Shown piece by piece: positions 15,322 through 25,036 of a DNA stretch of 33,603 bases; position 1 is the stretch's first letter; each line of letters starts with the position of its first letter. Under the pieces are notes generated by a model. The model had not been told where the DNA came from and ran no database searches. It saw nothing but the letters and a program-made list of their open reading frames with translations. The DNA is from Gammaproteobacteria bacterium (GTDB lineage: Bacteria; Pseudomonadota; Gammaproteobacteria; Enterobacterales; GCA-2746155), in assembly GCA_002746155.1 (NCBI GenBank), contig NVWF01000006.1:79624-113226 (forward strand), in the 5' to 3' direction. A program made the position numbers and the translations under genes.

Positions 15322-17685
15322 TACGAATGCACTTCTTGCAACAACTTCATAATGTCAGCACTCACAGCATCTAAATCTGCATCAATATCCACCAAATCTC
15401 TTGGCGGCTGATACTGATAAAAATGACGGTTAAACGGAATCTCATAACCGACAATACCCACTTCCTGATCTTTCACATCTTTTTTGTTGGCATCTATCCA
15501 GGCATCAGGTACATGGGGTTGTACTTCTTTTTTGAAGTAGGCTTCGTTGAGTGTATTTACCGAACTAGTAGGATCAAGTGCCACATTTTCATTATCTCGC
15601 AATTCGCCATCAGGTTTGTATTCTACTATTTGGCCATCCACATTAAATAAACCGTAGATCGGATTAGCTTTGGTGCTGCTATGAACTTTCTTAATTACCT
15701 TTTCAGCTTCAGAGTTTTTCCAGCTAACGGCTGATGTGAGCTGTTTCTTTTCTCTGGAATCTAAGATAATGCCTTGCACTTTACAGGCAGCTTTAATAGT
15801 TACATCATAACCATTCATATCATCGCACTGATCGATGCCAATAGTTTGTTGCAATTGCTTAGACTTTATTAGTATTTGTTTTTGTGCTGCCCACGTTTTG
15901 CTATCTAATAGTTCTTTAACTTTGGCTTCTTTTACTTCACTAAAATTGGTTTTCAGATGTTTGCGAATAGCCTCTTCATGCTCAGCCAATACACCATAAT
16001 TTTCGCAATCAATATCGTCCGACCATGGTTTTTCTGGAGAGCTACTATAGGTTTCATAAACCCACTTCATAGCAGCATTTAATGGTTTCGGGGCAAACCG
16101 CAGTTCAGCAAGTCGCTCATCACTAAATTGATAGCTCTCACGTAATGGACGTTCGATAGTAATGCGGCGATAACCAAATTCATGATTATCAAAAATTTTG
16201 CTGGCAAAGGTCTTGGGTGTTTCTGTTTTAGGCTTTGATGATTGACGACCACGGTTACTTTTCTGCTCGGCTGGTTTATCTAACTCTCGGGAATCTACTA
16301 CTTCAAAAGCACCAAAGGTTCGAGTAATGGTAGCGATATCATCAGCTGACATTTCGTTGCGCTTTGAACCTAAGGATTTTCGCATTTTGCTGAAGAGGTT
16401 TACGCCATTAATCAATTGTACTTTGCCCTTACGCTCAGCAGCCTTTTTATTCGACAAGATCCACACATAGGTGGCTATACCTGTGTTGTAAAACATATCA
16501 TTGGGTAGGGCAACAATGGTTTCTAATAGATCGGCTTCGAGTATGTAACGACGAATTTCAGATTCACCAGAACCAGCTCCACCGGTAAATAGTGGTGAGC
16601 CATTGAGGATGATACCAATGCGACCGCCGCCCTCTGATGCATCTCTCATCTTACTGATCAGATGCAACAAGAACAACAACGAGCCATCAGAGACTCTTGG
16701 TGTGCCAGGTCCAAAGCGCCCATCAAAACCTTTTAGCTTGTTTTCATCTTTAATGGTTTGTTCGATCTTTTTCCAATCAACACCAAAAGGCGGGTTGGAC
16801 AGCATGTAATCAAATTTATCGGCATAAAGCTGATCATTGGATAAGGTATTACCGAGTTTAATGTTATCGACCTCTTGTCCTTTAATCAGCATATCGGCTT
16901 TACAAATGGCATAACTCTCAGGATTAAGTTCCTGACCATAAGCTACCATTTTAGCGCCCGAGTTTAATTCGTGTACATATTCCATACCTGAGGAGAGGAA
17001 GCCACCAGTACCCGCCGTTGGATCATAAATTGTTCGTATAATCCCGGGTTTGGTTAGTGCATCATCATCTTCCATGAATACCAGTGAGGTGGTAAGTCGT
17101 ACAATGTCACGAGGAGTAAAATGTTCACCAGCAGTTTCATTTGAGCCTTCAGCAAAACGACGAATCAGTTCTTCAAACACCAGTCCCATATCGTGATTGG
17201 AAATAGCCTTAGGGCTTAAATCTGTTGAGCGTACTTTTTGTACAATCTTCCAAAGTAGATCGGCATCATTAAGTTGTCCAATAAATTCTGCAAAGTTAAA
17301 ATATTCAAAGATTTCACGGGCATCTTTGGAGAAACTCTGGATGTAGCTTTCAAGATTGTCTTTGATACCTGACTCACCTAGTTTGGAGAGATCCATTTTT
17401 GAGGTATTATAAAAACTTAATCCACTGGCTCGTAAAAGCAGCTTTTCTTGAGCTTCTTCCGATATTCCCATCTTCTGAACTTTCTCATATTCAGTGAGCA
17501 CTTCTTCTTTGCATTCTTCTAAGACGCCTTCTAGTCGACGCAGTAGTGTAAACGGTAGGATTATTCTGCCGTATTGCGATTGTTTGAAATCACCACGCCA
17601 GAAGATCTGCTAAGGACCAGCAATAGGCTGCTAGATTGTTAGGTGTTGAGTTATTGGGGTTTGATTCATTTATATTTAGTGACAT
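15321..17685 (-). pseudogene. hsdM: Type I restriction-modification methyltransferase subunit, frameshifted near the N-terminus
   Basis: The long frame (15321-17501, 726 codons) carries the N6-adenine methyltransferase motifs: DPTAGTGG (160-167) and NPPFG (236-240), plus a long C-terminal extension compared with HsdM proteins of about 500 residues. It lacks the normal start. The missing N-terminus is in another frame from ATG 17683-17685 ([14 protein letters not shown]), which stops at 17590. Removing one G of the GG at 17598-17599 joins them into [20 protein letters not shown], the classic HsdM N-terminal sequence, giving about 787 residues. As written the protein would lose the helical domain that contacts HsdS. 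Either real decay or a sequencing error. Confidence 0.85.
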
Positions 17686-17709
17686 GAGGTAAACGGAATT
17701 CCTTTTTAT

Positions 17710-17736
17710 ACAACTTTTATCCATGACTAAAGTTGT
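17710..17736. repeat. Inverted repeat in the hsdM upstream region
   Basis: Perfect 8-bp arms ACAACTTT (17710-17717) and AAAGTTGT (17729-17736) with an 11-base spacer, just before a minus-strand TATAAA. It could be an operator for hsdM. No good -35 partner is visible, so the assignment is tentative. Confidence 0.4.
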
Positions 17737-17819
17737 AGAAGCATTCTCTTGAGAGTAATAACCTGAGAGTAGCATCTTGATATTAATAAGTAAAAAAAAG
17801 AGGAAAGGATTAGAAAGAA

Positions 17820-17895
17820 TGGTGGCCGGACCTGGAATCGAACCAGGGACACGAGGATTTTCAATCCTCTGCTCTACCGACTGAGCTATCCGGCC
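17820..17895 (-). tRNA. tRNA-Phe (GAA anticodon)
   Basis: The minus-strand 76-mer folds as a cloverleaf. The acceptor stem is GGCCGGA with TCCGGCC, the D arm starts AGCTCAGTCGGTAGAGC, and the anticodon stem GAGGA/TCCTC encloses the 7-base loop TTGAAAA (anticodon GAA). The T arm is CCTGGTTCGATTCCAGG, then discriminator A and encoded CCA. It reads phenylalanine codons. Its 3' end faces the accessory segment with the hsd genes, the usual geometry for islands inserted at tRNA genes, although no integrase or repeated tRNA end was seen. Confidence 0.97.
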
Positions 17896-17978
17896 ATAAC
17901 CTATGTAAATCAGGCCTTAATTGTTAGTATGACGTTTCGGAATTCTCTGGAGAGAACGTCATCAATTAAGAGTCGCGT

Positions 17979-18007
17979 ATTAAAACTTCTAGCGACCTTT
18001 AAGTCAA
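17979..18007 (-). promoter_or_regulatory. Sigma-70 promoter for tRNA-Phe
   Basis: On the minus strand TTGACT (18002-18007), a 17-base spacer and TTTAAT (17979-17984) make a near-consensus promoter, followed by the GC-rich CGCGAC discriminator typical of stable RNA genes. Transcription would start near 17972, giving a leader of about 75 bases to be trimmed before the tRNA 5' end at 17895. Confidence 0.65.
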
Positions 18008-18028
18008 GTCTAATAATTAATAAATGGC

Positions 18029-18295
18029 TTATTCTGGCACATAGCCTTCAATTTTATCGAGATCGCCACCAAATAAGAACTTTTCCATTTCTCCAGCAAG
18101 ATAAGTACGTGCCTCAGGATCGATCATGGATAACTGCTTCTCGTTGATCAGCATGGTCTGATGATTCATCCACATTAGCCATGCTTCTTTGCTGATGTTC
18201 TCAAAGATACGTTGGCCTAAATCACCTGGATAAGGAGAAAAGTCCATACCTTCGGCTTGTTTTTCTAGTTTTGAACATTGAATGGTTCGACTCAT
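18029..18295 (-). CDS. yggX: YggX family Fe(II)-trafficking / oxidative damage protection protein
   Basis: An 88-residue protein of family length starting [19 protein letters not shown] with the conserved Cys7, followed by [10 protein letters not shown] and the helical [11 protein letters not shown] region. YggX helps protect iron-sulfur clusters and is linked to iron handling under oxidative stress; cytoplasmic. It follows mutY by about 92 bases on the same strand, as in E. coli, and so depends at least partly on the mutY transcript. MutY itself carries a 4Fe-4S cluster, which fits the pairing. Confidence 0.95.
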   Translation of the reverse strand: MSRTIQCSKLEKQAEGMDFSPYPGDLGQRIFENISKEAWLMWMNHQTMLINEKQLSMIDPEARTYLAGEMEKFLFGGDLDKIEGYVPE

Positions 18296-18387
18296 GGAAG
18301 TTCTCTATATTAGTGACCACTAAAGGTCGTAAATTTCATTAAGCTAATGATACGTCATTCTTAAATGATGATCATCCATCTAAATCG

Positions 18388-19503
18388 TTAATTCAAATCT
18401 TTATATTGAAGTAGCATAGTACGTACAGCAGCGGGAATTCCTCTTTCAAGCCAGTTTTCAATACTATCCCAAGAGAGCTTAGTTTCATGAATTCCAGTGA
18501 AGCCTTTTAGCTTAGCTTTGATGGGTGTAATTTGTAGATGAAAATGGCTAAAGGTATGCCTAAATTCTGGCAGTCTAGCTGGGTCAGATATTTTAATACC
18601 AAATTCTTCTAGCAGAAAACCATCAGCCTTATTTCCATTCGCATGAATGTCTTGAGCACAACTTAACGGTGTCCAAAGACCACCCCAAATTCCTGTATTT
18701 GGTCTTTTTTCCATTAATATTTCGCTGTTATCATTGGTAATAAGATAGTAGTTTTGTTGTTTGATGGGTAGGATTTTTTTCTTCTTTTTTCCGGGATAAT
18801 TGAGTTGGTCGCCATCCTTATTAGCTAAGCAACTTTGGGAAAGAGGGCAGGAAGTGCAAGCAGGTTTAGAACGGGTACAAATAGTTGCACCAAGATCCAT
18901 CATGGCTTGAGTATAGTTTTTCACTGAGTGGTCTTTTACTGAAAAGTCTGGAGTTAGTATCTCAGCCAATTGCCAAAGTTTTTTTAAAACGCCAGCTTCT
19001 CCTGGCCAACCTGATATTTGAAAATATCTTGCGAGTACTCTTTTAACATTGCCATCTAATATTGCAGCTTTTTTGTCCATGGAGAGAGCAAGTATTGCTC
19101 CGGCAGTTGATTTTCCTATGCCGGGCAGTGCTACTAAGTCATCTAGATCCTCGGGCAGTGAATTCAAATCGTTAGATATCAATAAAGCGGTCTTATGTAA
19201 ATTTCTCGCCCGACTGTAGTAACCCAGACCACTCCAAAGTGCCATGACTTCATCATCGGTTGCTTTCGCTAAGCTCTCTAAAGTAGCAAATTTCTCCATG
19301 AACTTTAAATAGTAGGGGATAACAGTATTAACTTGAGTTTGTTGCAACATTATCTCCGAAATCCAGACACGATATGGAGTAGGATTTTGTTGCCAAGGCA
19401 GATCCTTACGGCCATGGAGCTTAAACCACTTAGTTACCCGTTGCTTAAACTCAGCTGGTTTAATGTGTAATTTAAGTTTTGAGGGAGTGCTTTTAGTTTT
19501 CAA
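18388..19503 (-). CDS. mutY: Adenine DNA glycosylase
   Basis: A 371-residue enzyme that removes adenine mispaired with 8-oxoguanine. The catalytic glutamate is E50 (ISEIMLQQTQV). The helix-hairpin-helix LPGIGKSTAG is at 126-135, and D150 (ILDGNVKR) is the second catalytic acid. The 4Fe-4S ligands are C209-x6-C216-x2-C219-x5-C225. The C-terminal third (about 240-371) is the NUDIX-like 8-oxoG recognition domain. The start is TTG at 19501-19503; no in-frame ATG occurs before the conserved region. It begins three bases after the SLC13 stop, so is probably expressed from that transcript too. Confidence 0.96.
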   Translation of the reverse strand: MKTKSTPSKLKLHIKPAEFKQRVTKWFKLHGRKDLPWQQNPTPYRVWISEIMLQQTQVNTVIPYYLKFMEKFATLESLAKATDDEVMALWSGLGYYSRARNLHKTALLISNDLNSLPEDLDDLVALPGIGKSTAGAILALSMDKKAAILDGNVKRVLARYFQISGWPGEAGVLKKLWQLAEILTPDFSVKDHSVKNYTQAMMDLGATICTRSKPACTSCPLSQSCLANKDGDQLNYPGKKKKKILPIKQQNYYLITNDNSEILMEKRPNTGIWGGLWTPLSCAQDIHANGNKADGFLLEEFGIKISDPARLPEFRHTFSHFHLQITPIKAKLKGFTGIHETKLSWDSIENWLERGIPAAVRTMLLQYKDLN

Positions 19504-19506
19504 TAG

Positions 19507-21351
19507 TTAGAGGGAGCCAGGTGTAAGATCATAAATGCTCGCTAGAATAAAGGTGAAGCTTACCCACATGAGTAAGATCAAGGGGATGCCAATGCGCATA
19601 AAGTCGGAGAATTTATAACCACCGGCATTCATCACCAAAAGATTTGTTTTATAAGCCATGGGAGTGGCATAACTCATGTTTGCACCAAATAGTACCGCTA
19701 GGATAAAGGGTTCAGGATCAATCTGTAGTGAGTTGGCAACTGCTATGGCAATGGGCGTTCCTATGACTGCCGCTGCATTGTTTGAAATCACATTGGTCAT
19801 GATGGCAAGTAATAGCATTAAACCACTGAGGATAAATACGGGAGGCATACCGTCGGTGCTATAAACATAAAGCTCAGCTAAATACATAGCGCCACCTGTT
19901 CTTTCAAGGGCAAGACCAAGAGCTAGAGATACGGCAATGATCATTACTACAGGAATACTTAAACCCAGAGCTGCGTCTTTCCACTTCATGCAACCGGTTA
20001 ATAGCATGAGAACAACACCGGTAAGGGCGCTAATGCCAATGGGCATAATTCCTGTTGCTGCTGCCACCACTATGCCAGCCATGATGACTAGTGCTACAGG
20101 TGCTTTTTTGGTATGGGGTAGATCAGTTGTCGCATCGAGTACGAGAACTTCACCACCTTGTTTTAATTTCGTGATTTGTTCACTGGTACCTTGAACCAAT
20201 AACACATCGCCAACTTGCAAGGTTATACCGCCAAGTCCACGGCGTTTGGTATCCATGGCTGAGCCTGCACGGTGTAGAGCGACGGTTGTAACGTCAAAAC
20301 GCTTGGCAAAATTGATTTGACCAAGGGTGGTGTTCACCAGAGGTGAGCCAGTAATAATGACGATTTCAGCAAGTTGCTGTTCCTCAGCCTGAAGAGGATT
20401 ATCATCATCCACTAGTGCGCCTTTTGAAAAGAGCGCACAACCTAGAACTTTTTCGAACTCCTTAAGGTTTTCAGGAGTGTCTTGAACTCTTAATCTATCG
20501 CCAACTTTAATAATAATGTCTGGCATGGTCATTAAATTACGATCAGCTCCTCTTTTAATACCATTAACTCGCATTTGACCATCGGTCTTGGCAATAATTT
20601 CATGCAAGGTTTGACCATCGGCGAAGGAGTCTTCCAATACATCTAGTTGAGCTGCGAAAACTCTAGGCTTGATGTCTGTCATGCCAGGTTTTCTTGAGGG
20701 TAGTAGTTTAGGAGCGATTAACCAGAGATACAAAATACCAATACCTGCTGCGAAGGATGCTGGGTACATAAAATCAAACATGCCCATTCTGTGACCCGTT
20801 AAATCTGCTGCAACTGAGATAACCAATAAATTGGTCGAGGTGCCAATGGTGGTGCTCATACCGCCAACGAGGGTTGCCATACCCATGGGCATTAGTAGTC
20901 CGGATGAATCGGTTTTGGTTCTTATAGATACCGATATCAGAATCGGTAATAGCAATACAACAATAGGGGTGTTATTTACGAAAGCACTGAGTATTGCTCC
21001 TATGAGGAGAGTGAGAAGTAGTGAAAGCTTAGGTGCAATGCGCCATAGTTTAGCTAAATTTCTCCCGATGGGTTCAAGAGCACCCGTTCTAACAAGCCCT
21101 TGACCTGCAATCATTAATCCACAAACCGCGATCATGGCTTCATGCCCAAAGCCTAAGAAAAAATCACCTGCTTCAAGTTCAACGCCATCCTGGTGAAAAG
21201 GGAAAAGGGCAAAACTCATGGCGAGGATCACCAGTACGATTAGACTCGAGGTCTCTAGAGGTATTGAATCTTTTCTGAATAACCATAGTGCAAAGATGGT
21301 TAATATCATCACGAACAGAGCGTGAGTATTTGGCATATCAGGCATTAACAT
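19507..21351 (-). CDS. SLC13-type (DASS) transporter with two TrkA-C domains
   Basis: A 614-residue membrane transporter. The N-terminal half has about six transmembrane segments with the motif FVNNTPIVVLLLPI. A cytoplasmic insertion of two RCK_C/TrkA-C domains follows (roughly 215-300 and 305-390, with LMTMPDIIIKVGDRLRVQDT and LQVGDVLLVQGT). The C-terminal half has six more segments with NVISNNAAAVIGTPIAIA, the second half-site repeat. The family carries divalent anions such as sulfate or dicarboxylates with Na+; TrkA-C versions are frequent in marine bacteria and often annotated as sulfate or citrate transporters. The substrate cannot be told. It diverges from trmB across 231 bases and is directly ahead of mutY. 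Confidence 0.88.
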   Translation of the reverse strand: MLMPDMPNTHALFVMILTIFALWLFRKDSIPLETSSLIVLVILAMSFALFPFHQDGVELEAGDFFLGFGHEAMIAVCGLMIAGQGLVRTGALEPIGRNLAKLWRIAPKLSLLLTLLIGAILSAFVNNTPIVVLLLPILISVSIRTKTDSSGLLMPMGMATLVGGMSTTIGTSTNLLVISVAADLTGHRMGMFDFMYPASFAAGIGILYLWLIAPKLLPSRKPGMTDIKPRVFAAQLDVLEDSFADGQTLHEIIAKTDGQMRVNGIKRGADRNLMTMPDIIIKVGDRLRVQDTPENLKEFEKVLGCALFSKGALVDDDNPLQAEEQQLAEIVIITGSPLVNTTLGQINFAKRFDVTTVALHRAGSAMDTKRRGLGGITLQVGDVLLVQGTSEQITKLKQGGEVLVLDATTDLPHTKKAPVALVIMAGIVVAAATGIMPIGISALTGVVLMLLTGCMKWKDAALGLSIPVVMIIAVSLALGLALERTGGAMYLAELYVYSTDGMPPVFILSGLMLLLAIMTNVISNNAAAVIGTPIAIAVANSLQIDPEPFILAVLFGANMSYATPMAYKTNLLVMNAGGYKFSDFMRIGIPLILLMWVSFTFILASIYDLTPGSL

Positions 21352-21483
21352 ATTTTAATTTTCTAGGCCCTATTTGTGGAGATGAAATAACACTATTAAT
21401 TACTGAACCTGCAACTAAAACATAATCAGACTAGTTGGTAAAGTCTCAATGCTGTCTAATTGTTGATTTATACCAGGATAATT

Positions 21484-21498
21484 CTAGGTTAATCCTAG
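21484..21498. repeat. Short inverted repeat in the SLC13/trmB divergent region
   Basis: The arms CTAGG and CCTAG are separated by TTAAT within the 231-base intergenic region 21352-21582. It is a plausible small operator, but the short arms make chance likely. I could not place a convincing promoter in this region. Confidence 0.25.
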
Positions 21499-21582
21499 TA
21501 AATATGCTGTTGTTAGTCCATGATCTAAATCTTAAAATTATTGATAAGATTAATTAGATAGTAGTAGTTGTAAGGAAAAACA

Positions 21583-22293
21583 TTGGAAAACCCGCTGGAC
21601 AATAAAGAACCATTAAGAAATCGAAAAATCCGAAGCTTTGTGAAAAGAGAAGGGCGATTGACTAATGCACAAGAGAAGGCTCTGGGTGAGCTACTGCCTG
21701 AATTTGGTGTTGATCATATTCAAGGACCTTTAGACTTTAATAGCTTATATGATAATGATGCTGAGGTGATTTTAGAGATAGGTTTTGGCATGGGACATTC
21801 TCTAGTGGAACAGGCAGAAGCAAATCCCCAATTAAACTATTTAGGCATTGAAGTGCATAGTCCAGGTGTTGGCTCCTTACTCAAGAGTATTGCAGAGAAA
21901 GATATTAACAATATTAGAGTCAGCAATGAGGACGCTGTAGAGGTGATGGCTAATAAGATCCCTGAGCAGAGCCTTAAGGGCGTACAGCTGTTCTTTCCAG
22001 ATCCTTGGCATAAAAAGAAGCATCACAAAAGACGCTTGGTTAATGCAAGCTTTGTTGAGGCCCTTGCTAAAAGGATAAAGCCAGACGGTTTTTTCCATCT
22101 GGCAACGGATTGGGAAAACTATGCTGAGCATATGCTTGAGGTCATGTCAGCGACGACAAGTTTTAAAAATCTCTCAGAAAAGGCTGATTATATTCCTCGC
22201 CCTGTGAGTCGACCCCTGACTAAGTTTGAAAAGAGGGGACAGAGACTTGGTCACGGTGTCTGGGATCTGATGTTTATTCGCAAGTCATCTTAA
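21583..22293 (+). CDS. trmB: tRNA (guanine-N7-)-methyltransferase
   Basis: A 236-residue SAM-dependent enzyme that methylates G46 of tRNA. The SAM-binding GFGMGHSL motif follows VILEI at about residues 66-78. The family signature [18 protein letters not shown] is at about 138-155, and [15 protein letters not shown] at the C-terminus is also conserved. The start is TTG at 21583, chosen because AAGGA lies at 21572-21576 and no ATG precedes the conserved core. It is the only plus-strand gene in this neighbourhood, and its last 20 bases overlap the end of the convergent OsmC gene. Confidence 0.96.
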   Translation: MENPLDNKEPLRNRKIRSFVKREGRLTNAQEKALGELLPEFGVDHIQGPLDFNSLYDNDAEVILEIGFGMGHSLVEQAEANPQLNYLGIEVHSPGVGSLLKSIAEKDINNIRVSNEDAVEVMANKIPEQSLKGVQLFFPDPWHKKKHHKRRLVNASFVEALAKRIKPDGFFHLATDWENYAEHMLEVMSATTSFKNLSEKADYIPRPVSRPLTKFEKRGQRLGHGVWDLMFIRKSS

Positions 22294-22681
22294 GGTTAAT
22301 CATAAGATCAGGATGGATACTTTGGGCAACGGGGCAGCTTAAGGCAGAACGCTCAAGTGAAGCCATATGCTCATGGGAAACAATAAAAGGTATGTGCAGA
22401 TCCACATCAATCTGACTGATGCGCCTCGGTGGATCGCTACTCATCTGTTTTGAGACAGTAACTTTAGTGCCATTGATAGTGATCCCAAGGTCATCTGACT
22501 TAATACCCATAATCGTTAACATGCAGGAGCCTAATGAACTGGTTAATAAATCAGTGGGAGAGTAGGCCTCACCCTTACCTTTATTATCAAGTGGCGCATC
22601 GGTAATAATCGTATTACCTGAAGGCTGGTGTGTTGAGTGGGTGCGTAATGTGCCCTGATATTCGATGTTCATTGTTACCAT
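22274..22681 (-). CDS. OsmC/Ohr family protein
   Basis: A 135-residue protein with the two family cysteines, C53 in [13 protein letters not shown] and C116 in [10 protein letters not shown], and the [15 protein letters not shown] segment of the YhfA/OsmC-like subgroup. The family reduces organic hydroperoxides through the two thiols; this short subgroup has little specific evidence, so a peroxidase role is inferred. It converges with trmB (20-base overlap) and lies 33 bases downstream of hemW on the same strand. Confidence 0.88.
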   Translation of the reverse strand: MVTMNIEYQGTLRTHSTHQPSGNTIITDAPLDNKGKGEAYSPTDLLTSSLGSCMLTIMGIKSDDLGITINGTKVTVSKQMSSDPPRRISQIDVDLHIPFIVSHEHMASLERSALSCPVAQSIHPDLMINLKMTCE

Positions 22682-22714
22682 GTGAAATTCCTAGGTAGGT
22701 GTTGTATAGAGGGT

Positions 22715-23908
22715 TCAGGTTATTTCTTTAATGACGATGTTGTTTTTTACTTCAACATCCATAAAGAGCGCTAGAAGGTCATTCAAATAGTTTAGGCCTC
22801 GAGCTGTTGGTCTTAGTATATCTGAACGTTTATCCATTAGGCTTTTATTTCTTGCTTTGGTGAGGGCGCTGCTTATTTCATGCAACATCAGGCCTGTGCG
22901 TTCTGTAAAGACTTGAGCTGATACGCCCCTGTTAAGACGCAGGATATTCATCATAAATTCTAGTGCCAAGTCATTGTTTTTGATGGCAGAATATTCTGCT
23001 AAGTAGTTGTTCTGATCATCAAGCCAATGGCTCGGTTGTTTGCGACGTCTTGTGCGGAAAATTTTACCTTCACTTAAATCGGTGATTTTACCATGGGCGC
23101 CAGCACCGATACCTAAATAATCTCCAAATTCCCAGTAGTTAAGATTGTGCTGAGATTCTTCAAAATCTCGGCTCCAAGCAGAAATTTCATACTGTTTAAA
23201 ACCGGCTGTTTGTAGCTTTTCAGCCCCCGCCTGTTGGATCTCCCAAATTAGATCATCCTCCGGCAGTTGCTTTGGCGGATATCGGTTAAAGCCCGTGTTT
23301 GGCTCAATTGTCAATTGATACCAAGAAATATGTTCAGGATTTAGGGCGATGGCTTTATCCAAATCTACTAGGGCATCCTCAACGGATTGAGCAGGCAATG
23401 CATACATCAAATCAAGATTGATACGCTCAAAACCTGCTTTTCTAGCTAGTTGAAAAGCATCAACAGCTTGACTGGCATCATGGATACGCCCAAGTTTTTT
23501 AAGTTGTGCATCTTCAAAACTTTGCACGCCGATTGATAGTCGGTTGACTCCTGCATTTCGATAAGCCTGATAGTTATTGGCGTCAGCAGTACCGGGGTTT
23601 GATTCTAAGGTAATTTCAGGGTCGGCTCTAAGCATTAGCCTTGCTCGAACACCTGAGATGAGTTCATCGATAGCTGCTCCTGAAAAGAGGCTTGGAGTGC
23701 CGCCTCCTATGAAAATCGTTTCAACACTTCTGCCCCAGATCTTAGGGAGATCCTGTTCGAGATCAGTGAGTAGGCTAGTTACATACTTCTTTTCATCGAA
23801 ACTTTCATTTAACTGATGTGAATTAAAGTCACAATAGGGACATTTCTCTACACACCAAGGTAGATGAATATAAAGGCTTAGGGGAATTCCAGGTGCGAGC
23901 AAGCTCAT
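22715..23908 (-). CDS. hemW: Radical SAM heme chaperone HemW
   Basis: A 397-residue radical SAM protein with the cluster motif C19-x3-C23-x2-C26 in LPWCVEKCPYCDFNSH, then GGGTPSLF, RLSIGVQSFED and NLDLMYALPAQ, and a C-terminal winged HemN_C domain. It lacks the extra N-terminal part of HemN coproporphyrinogen dehydrogenase. The known role is as a heme-trafficking protein that inserts heme into respiratory enzymes; older annotations call it coproporphyrinogen oxidase-like. It begins two bases after rdgB ends, so the pair is coupled. Confidence 0.95.
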   Translation of the reverse strand: MSLLAPGIPLSLYIHLPWCVEKCPYCDFNSHQLNESFDEKKYVTSLLTDLEQDLPKIWGRSVETIFIGGGTPSLFSGAAIDELISGVRARLMLRADPEITLESNPGTADANNYQAYRNAGVNRLSIGVQSFEDAQLKKLGRIHDASQAVDAFQLARKAGFERINLDLMYALPAQSVEDALVDLDKAIALNPEHISWYQLTIEPNTGFNRYPPKQLPEDDLIWEIQQAGAEKLQTAGFKQYEISAWSRDFEESQHNLNYWEFGDYLGIGAGAHGKITDLSEGKIFRTRRRKQPSHWLDDQNNYLAEYSAIKNNDLALEFMMNILRLNRGVSAQVFTERTGLMLHEISSALTKARNKSLMDKRSDILRPTARGLNYLNDLLALFMDVEVKNNIVIKEIT

Positions 23909-23910
23909 TT

Positions 23911-24543
23911 TTACTTGTGACTTTGGAGTGAGCTAAGGGTGTTAAGGAAATCAGTGGCTTCTAATTCATCCACTAGTTTTCTTAAGGCTTGGCCACGGTG
24001 ACTAAGTTTATCCTTAATATCAGGTGCTAACTCGGCTGAAGTACACTCATTAGCTTCAAGCCAAAATATAGGGTCATAACCAAAACCATTTTCGCCCTGG
24101 GGATCACTTAATAATGTCCCCTCCCAGCTTGCCTGACAGACAATTGGAGTTGGATCATCAGCATGTCGCATAAAAACTAGCACACATTGAAATCGGGCTG
24201 TGCGATTGGGCCTTTCTACATTTTCCACATCCTTGATGAGTTTATATAAATTATCTCTATCACTAGCATCCTCGCCTGCATAGCGTGCAGAATAAATTCC
24301 GGGCGCTCCGGCTAAGGCATCAACCTCTATGCCCGAATCATCGGCAATGGCGGGTAAGCCAGTAATTTTCGCTGCATGTCGGGCTTTTATGATGGCATTT
24401 TCTACGAAGGTTAAACCCGTCTCGGCAACCTCGCTGACATCAAATTCAGATTGAGGAATTATTTCAAATGGCTGATTGCTGAGCAGTTGCCTGAACTCTC
24501 TAACCTTGCCTTTATTACCTGTAGCTAGAACTACTTGTTGCAT
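23911..24543 (-). CDS. rdgB: XTP/dITP pyrophosphatase (Ham1/RdgB)
   Basis: A 210-residue house-cleaning NTPase. The nucleotide-binding start is [14 protein letters not shown] (4-17). ADDSG (67-71) holds the metal and catalytic aspartates, with [10 protein letters not shown] after it. NGFGYDPIF (152-160) and SHRGQAL near the C-terminus complete the family pattern. It hydrolyses dITP, XTP and ITP to monophosphates, preventing incorporation of deaminated purines into DNA. It lies in a row DUF4426-rdgB-hemW, an order shared with pseudomonads and relatives. Confidence 0.96.
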   Translation of the reverse strand: MQQVVLATGNKGKVREFRQLLSNQPFEIIPQSEFDVSEVAETGLTFVENAIIKARHAAKITGLPAIADDSGIEVDALAGAPGIYSARYAGEDASDRDNLYKLIKDVENVERPNRTARFQCVLVFMRHADDPTPIVCQASWEGTLLSDPQGENGFGYDPIFWLEANECTSAELAPDIKDKLSHRGQALRKLVDELEATDFLNTLSSLQSHK

Positions 24544-24554
24544 CTAGATAAAAC

Positions 24555-25007
24555 CTATTCAACGTAAAATTGTTGCTTGAATTGTAACTTTATTTTGTGA
24601 GTTATTCCTTCCGGAACAACAATTATATCGAAATTAAGTTTTTCTTTATCGGCAAAATTGAAGGTGGCGATATAATAGATTGAATGTCCCTCGGTAATTT
24701 TTGTAAACTCAAGCTTTGTTAGTTGTGATATGGGGTTTTTAGCATCACCCATTATAAAAGCTGAAACGGCCTTATCTGACTTATCTAAAACTGACAGTGT
24801 TAAAACCCCAAGACTAGTGCTTCTCTCTATTCCATATTGATTCACAACCTCGGGAGTAAGTAATGAGGAATTAAAGGCATTGTAGTGAATTTTAAAGCCA
24901 TCTGCTTCGATTAACTGTTCTGCTTGTACAGTTATAGCTGTTAAACAAATGTAGCTCACAATTAGAGTATAGATAAAAGAGCGAAAGGGTTTGTTAAAAA
25001 AACGCAT
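24555..25007 (-). CDS. DUF4426 secreted protein
   Basis: A 150-residue protein with an N-terminal signal peptide: basic MRFFNKPFR, a hydrophobic stretch, then the likely cleavage site VQA-EQ near residue 29. The mature part, with YHYNAFNSSLL-like HYNAFNSSLLTPEVVNQYGI and DIIVVPEGITHKIKLQF, matches DUF4426. The function is unknown. It is almost certainly periplasmic. In many gammaproteobacteria it lies between yggT and rdgB as here, but with a dynamin-like gene also present on one side. It ends 11 bases before rdgB starts. Confidence 0.82.
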   Translation of the reverse strand: MRFFNKPFRSFIYTLIVSYICLTAITVQAEQLIEADGFKIHYNAFNSSLLTPEVVNQYGIERSTSLGVLTLSVLDKSDKAVSAFIMGDAKNPISQLTKLEFTKITEGHSIYYIATFNFADKEKLNFDIIVVPEGITHKIKLQFKQQFYVE

Positions 25008-25036
25008 AGAAATCTCCTGAAACGGTTTGTTCTTGA

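Noticed and set aside
17590-17775. A separate 61-residue gene ahead of hsdM
   Set aside because: Its last ~30 residues are the HsdM N-terminus in a shifted frame; the region before residue 31 shows no protein character. Treated as part of the frameshifted hsdM.
17820-17850. attachment-site duplicate of the tRNA-Phe 3' end elsewhere in the window
   Set aside because: Reading through 7.5-17.8 kb by eye I found no second copy and no integrase gene.
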